Position numbers and translations under genes: made by a program
Notes under the pieces: generated by a model
Databases searched by the model: none
What the model was told of the DNA's origin: nothing
Seen by the model: only the letters and a program-made list of their open reading frames with translations
From: Minisyncoccota bacterium
Lineage (GTDB): Bacteria > Patescibacteriota > Minisyncoccia > Phycocordibacterales > Phycocordibacteraceae
Assembly: GCA_028687085.1 (NCBI GenBank)
Contig: JAQUAU010000046.1
Location: forward strand, 1 to 6,338
DNA: 6,338 bases
Direction of reading: 5' to 3'
Part shown: positions 3,840 to 6,338 of the stretch, piece after piece
Layout: every line of letters starts with the position of its first letter
How positions within the stretch are numbered: position 1 is the stretch's first letter

Positions 3840-6242
3840 TCACCCCCAATGAAATAAATCCCACCGCGTGGGAACAGCTTGCCCGGTGCTTGCCTCCCAC
3901 TTCCACGCCGTCATGAGGTATCGCGCGTTCACGTCGTCGCTCGTGACCGTCTCGTCGCTAGTCTGCTTCTTGAACCCGCCGAGCGCCTCGCTATTCACGT
4001 CCGCGCACGCGACTTCTTCGCTCGACGTTTCGAAGGTCTCGATTTCTTCGTCCGTGTTGATCTCGATTTTGTCCTTCGTTGAGAGCAGTTTTTGCATGAA
4101 CTCTGTCCAGCCGAACAAGGACGTTCCGAACTCGACAGCGATCTCGAAATAGTCCTTGAACGCGCCGCCGCGCTCGCGCATCGTGACGCGCTGAATGACG
4201 TAGTCGGTCGAAATACCGCGCACGGAGTCAACGACATTGATGAGCTGGCCTGCGTTGAACCCTTCCTGATCTGACCGAAAATTGCCCGTGATGATCGGGT
4301 TTGAGTAGAGTTCGACTTTCGCGCGTGCCATGTCGAGCGCTGTATTCACGTCCGTGATGTTCATGTCCGTGATGGGGTCAAGGTCAAAGACGCCATCACC
4401 GAATCCAAGCGCCTTGAGCGCCGCGACAGAGGCATTGTGGGCGTAGAGGAACGTGACGCGAACGCGTTCGTAGTATTCGAACCGGATAAACGTGCCGGAC
4501 GGAAGCGTGGTCTCCGTCGCCGTCGCGCGGACCGACTTTTCGTTCGAGTTGCCGACGTAGAGGACGGTCGACTCGTCCGTGATGCCCTCAACCCCCACCG
4601 TTTTCGTGGTGGCGAACTTCGAGATGCTGTCGCCGTTCGTCTGCGACGTTACGGCCTCGACCGTGAAATTGTCGTTATCCACCTTCGTGATCGCGCGGAC
4701 GGCGTTCGAGCGCGTCCGGTTGATGACGTGATCGCCTGTGGATAACCCGTGCCCTGTGATCTTGATATTGGTCGTCGTCGTACCCACTTCCGCCGCCGAA
4801 GTCGTCCCGCCGTCGTCCACCGTCACCTCGAGGCCGCTGAACTTGTTTTTGAGGAGCCATTCGCGCACCGCGCCATCACCTTCGAATACCTGCGCATATT
4901 GCGACGTACTCAACCGCTCGCCGCCGCGAATAAGGATGCGGTTACCGATCTGCGAGGCGTCCACCTCCACCTCAAGGTCTGTGAAGTTGAGTCCGGTATC
5001 CGCAATGCCATGCGGACAGAGCGCGACTTCTTTGCTCGTGAAGTGGATGTCCTTTTCCGCGTCGATGTACCAAACGAACTCCCACGTCCCCGCAAGCGTC
5101 TCCATGAACGCCGAGGGCTTGAGCTGTGGAGCGCGTGAATCGTCGTACGCGGGCGTCGGCTTCACGTTGTAGAGCGTGAAAGAACCCTCCTGACAGACGC
5201 GGATGCCATTCACCTTCATCGTGCCGCTCACCGTCTCGTCGAGTTCGATAGCGATGTAGTCTACCGCCGTCCAATTCGGCACGCCGACGATGGTCGCGTT
5301 CGTCATCTTCGACATGAGAAACTGCCAGTCCGTGTCTGCAACGAGCGTGAACGGAATCTTGGCATAATTTGAGGAATCAGAGCCGATACGCAGGTAGAAG
5401 GCCGAAATATCGCCAATGTCGCTCGATTTGATCCAGCACGTCGCTTCGCCTTCCGTGGGTGTACCCGTCGCAACGCCCGTGAACTCCGAAAGGTCAACCG
5501 CCGTCGGCGTCGCTTCCCAGAGTGCTGACCCAGCCGCAAAAACCCACGCGAAAACGCCCGCCGCCGTGCCTTCCATGAAGTTCGCCGCATCAACGTCCGG
5601 GTTGCCGCCATCGCTTGCCTCAATCCATTCCGCGCGGATCGCCGTCGCGTTCGCGTAGGACAGCGCATCGAGCGTCTGACAGTAGTTCACGGTGCGATGG
5701 ACGAAGTCGTTGATAATGTACCGCGCGTCGACGTCCTGCCATGAGTCCGAGACGAGTTTTCGGTCAAAAATGCGCGAATAATCCACGCAAATCACGTCCC
5801 ACTCAAGGACGGAAAGCTGGCCGATGTTCGAGTCGCCGACCGTCGAGACAACGCCGCCGAAGAGCAGGACGCCAACGGCGTCACCCTGCACGACCGTGGC
5901 GAGCGCGGACGAGAGCGTAAGCTCGCGCGTCGTTTCGTTGTACGCGGAAACCGTGCGCGTCGCTTCGTCCGTCTCGCCGATGCGCACTTTGATCGTCTGA
6001 CCAACGAAAAAGCGGCTCACGCCTGTCTGGTATGAGTCTTTGAGCGTGAGAACTGCGCCAAGCACGGAATCAACCTGCGCCGCCGCGTAGATTTTGACGT
6101 CCTGGTTCTCCGAGGGCTTCGTACCGTCGAATATCGAGAAGCGGCATTGATCTGTGCGCCGTCCGAGCTGTTTCGTGATCCGCAAGGTCTGCGCCCGGAC
6201 GTTGGCGCTCCTGTCGGTTCCGTTGATGCGGTAGAGGATCAT
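3840..6242 (-). CDS. Phage baseplate/tail hub-like protein, 800 aa
   Basis: The pattern is that of tail-hub proteins related to T4 gp27 and siphovirus tail-associated proteins. Residues 1-55 give a first beta domain (RITKQLGRRTDQCRFSIFDG), and about 60-126 a small beta-barrel insert. LLFGGVVSTV (127-136) is followed by WDVICVDYSRIFDRKLVSDSW (148-168) and a helix, the usual hub signature. Residues about 220-350 look like a beta-sandwich carbohydrate-binding type insert (SAFYLRIGSDSSNYAKI, NATIVGVP, VDYIAIEL). The hub resumes at 375-440 with WEFVWYIDAEKDIHF, VDASQIGNRILIRGG. Residues 486-545 carry a GHGLSTGDHV...VDNDNFTVEAV repeat-like beta domain seen in phage tail proteins. Residues 590-712 give the C-terminal hub part (ALDMARAKVEL, FNAGQLINVVD, YVIQRVTMRERGG). 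The last 90 residues are acidic and unassigned. Its ATG overlaps the preceding stop as ATGA. No lysozyme or peptidase motif was seen. Confidence 0.85.
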   Translation of the reverse strand: MILYRINGTDRSANVRAQTLRITKQLGRRTDQCRFSIFDGTKPSENQDVKIYAAAQVDSVLGAVLTLKDSYQTGVSRFFVGQTIKVRIGETDEATRTVSAYNETTRELTLSSALATVVQGDAVGVLLFGGVVSTVGDSNIGQLSVLEWDVICVDYSRIFDRKLVSDSWQDVDARYIINDFVHRTVNYCQTLDALSYANATAIRAEWIEASDGGNPDVDAANFMEGTAAGVFAWVFAAGSALWEATPTAVDLSEFTGVATGTPTEGEATCWIKSSDIGDISAFYLRIGSDSSNYAKIPFTLVADTDWQFLMSKMTNATIVGVPNWTAVDYIAIELDETVSGTMKVNGIRVCQEGSFTLYNVKPTPAYDDSRAPQLKPSAFMETLAGTWEFVWYIDAEKDIHFTSKEVALCPHGIADTGLNFTDLEVEVDASQIGNRILIRGGERLSTSQYAQVFEGDGAVREWLLKNKFSGLEVTVDDGGTTSAAEVGTTTTNIKITGHGLSTGDHVINRTRSNAVRAITKVDNDNFTVEAVTSQTNGDSISKFATTKTVGVEGITDESTVLYVGNSNEKSVRATATETTLPSGTFIRFEYYERVRVTFLYAHNASVAALKALGFGDGVFDLDPITDMNITDVNTALDMARAKVELYSNPIITGNFRSDQEGFNAGQLINVVDSVRGISTDYVIQRVTMRERGGAFKDYFEIAVEFGTSLFGWTEFMQKLLSTKDKIEINTDEEIETFETSSEEVACADVNSEALGGFKKQTSDETVTSDDVNARYLMTAWKWEASTGQAVPTRWDLFHWG

Positions 6243-6338
6243 ACGACGGCGGTTGAGAGCTTGACGATGCGCGTGAGTTCTCGACCGACGCGCTCGATCA
6301 AGTCCTCACCCGTCACGTCGCCGTAGACAGTCACAGCA
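6239..6338 (-). CDS. Partial gene, C-terminal 32 residues; probable tape-measure protein
   Basis: The frame is open from the right edge to a TGA that overlaps the next ATG (ATGA). It encodes a short beta-like stretch (AVTVYGDVTGEDLIERVGRE) and then a helix ending in LSTAVV. A terminal Val-x-Val-x-Gly-x-Val-x-Gly-x-x-Leu-Ile-x-x-Val pattern is common at the C-terminus of tail tape-measure proteins. Position directly before the hub gene is where that gene normally lies. With only 32 residues the call rests mostly on context. The overlap implies translational coupling with the hub gene. Confidence 0.5.
   Translation of the reverse strand, partial: AVTVYGDVTGEDLIERVGRELTRIVKLSTAVV

Noticed and set aside
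1..6338. CRISPR array or transposase gene
   Set aside because: No regularly spaced direct repeats of 25-40 bp and no transposase-like frame are present.

Overview
The window looks like part of a tailed-phage (Caudoviricetes) genome or prophage. Every credible protein gene lies on the minus strand and is read right to left. The standard stop codons fit all of the genes. Base composition is GC-rich, but the sequence alone does not identify the host. None of the five intact starts has a convincing Shine-Dalgarno (SD) sequence, which may point to a host that does not rely on SD pairing.

Right half (about 6338 to 1739, minus strand): a tightly packed tail operon. It starts with the last 32 codons of what is probably a tape-measure protein. 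A 4-base ATGA overlap leads into an 800-residue baseplate/tail-hub type protein. After 16 bases comes a 226-residue tail-fibre or collar-like protein, and after 3 bases a 466-residue fibre/adhesin with a very glycine-rich C-terminal half. The order tape measure, hub, fibre is typical of phage tail modules. A terminator-like stem followed by six T residues on the minus strand (1463-1517) could end this operon.

Middle (about 544 to 1738): roughly 1.2 kb without a credible gene, and the most interesting part of the window. It is packed with hairpins, including two C(UUCG)G loops and one GCAA tetraloop. Five of the hairpins contain an internal G-U wobble that pairs only if the RNA is read from the plus strand. 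A perfect 10-bp inverted repeat (743-752 with 1585-1594) could close the whole region into an element of about 850 nt. I propose a large structured noncoding RNA, in the size range of the phage-borne GOLLD and ROOL RNAs, but I cannot match it to either family from sequence alone. The ends of the inverted repeat are also DnaA-box sequences, so a DNA-level role is a real alternative.

Left part (about 718 to 1, minus strand): a second leftward transcription unit. It has a near-consensus sigma-70 promoter (TTGACG, 17 bp, TATCAT with an extended -10 TG). A perfect 13-bp inverted repeat sits over its -35, as an operator would. The leader of about 124 nt carries two hairpins, then come a 113-residue small phage protein of unknown function and, overlapping it, the start of a gene whose N-terminus faintly resembles ArdC-type antirestriction proteins. 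The layout suggests a boundary between the late tail module and a separately controlled, possibly early, accessory module.
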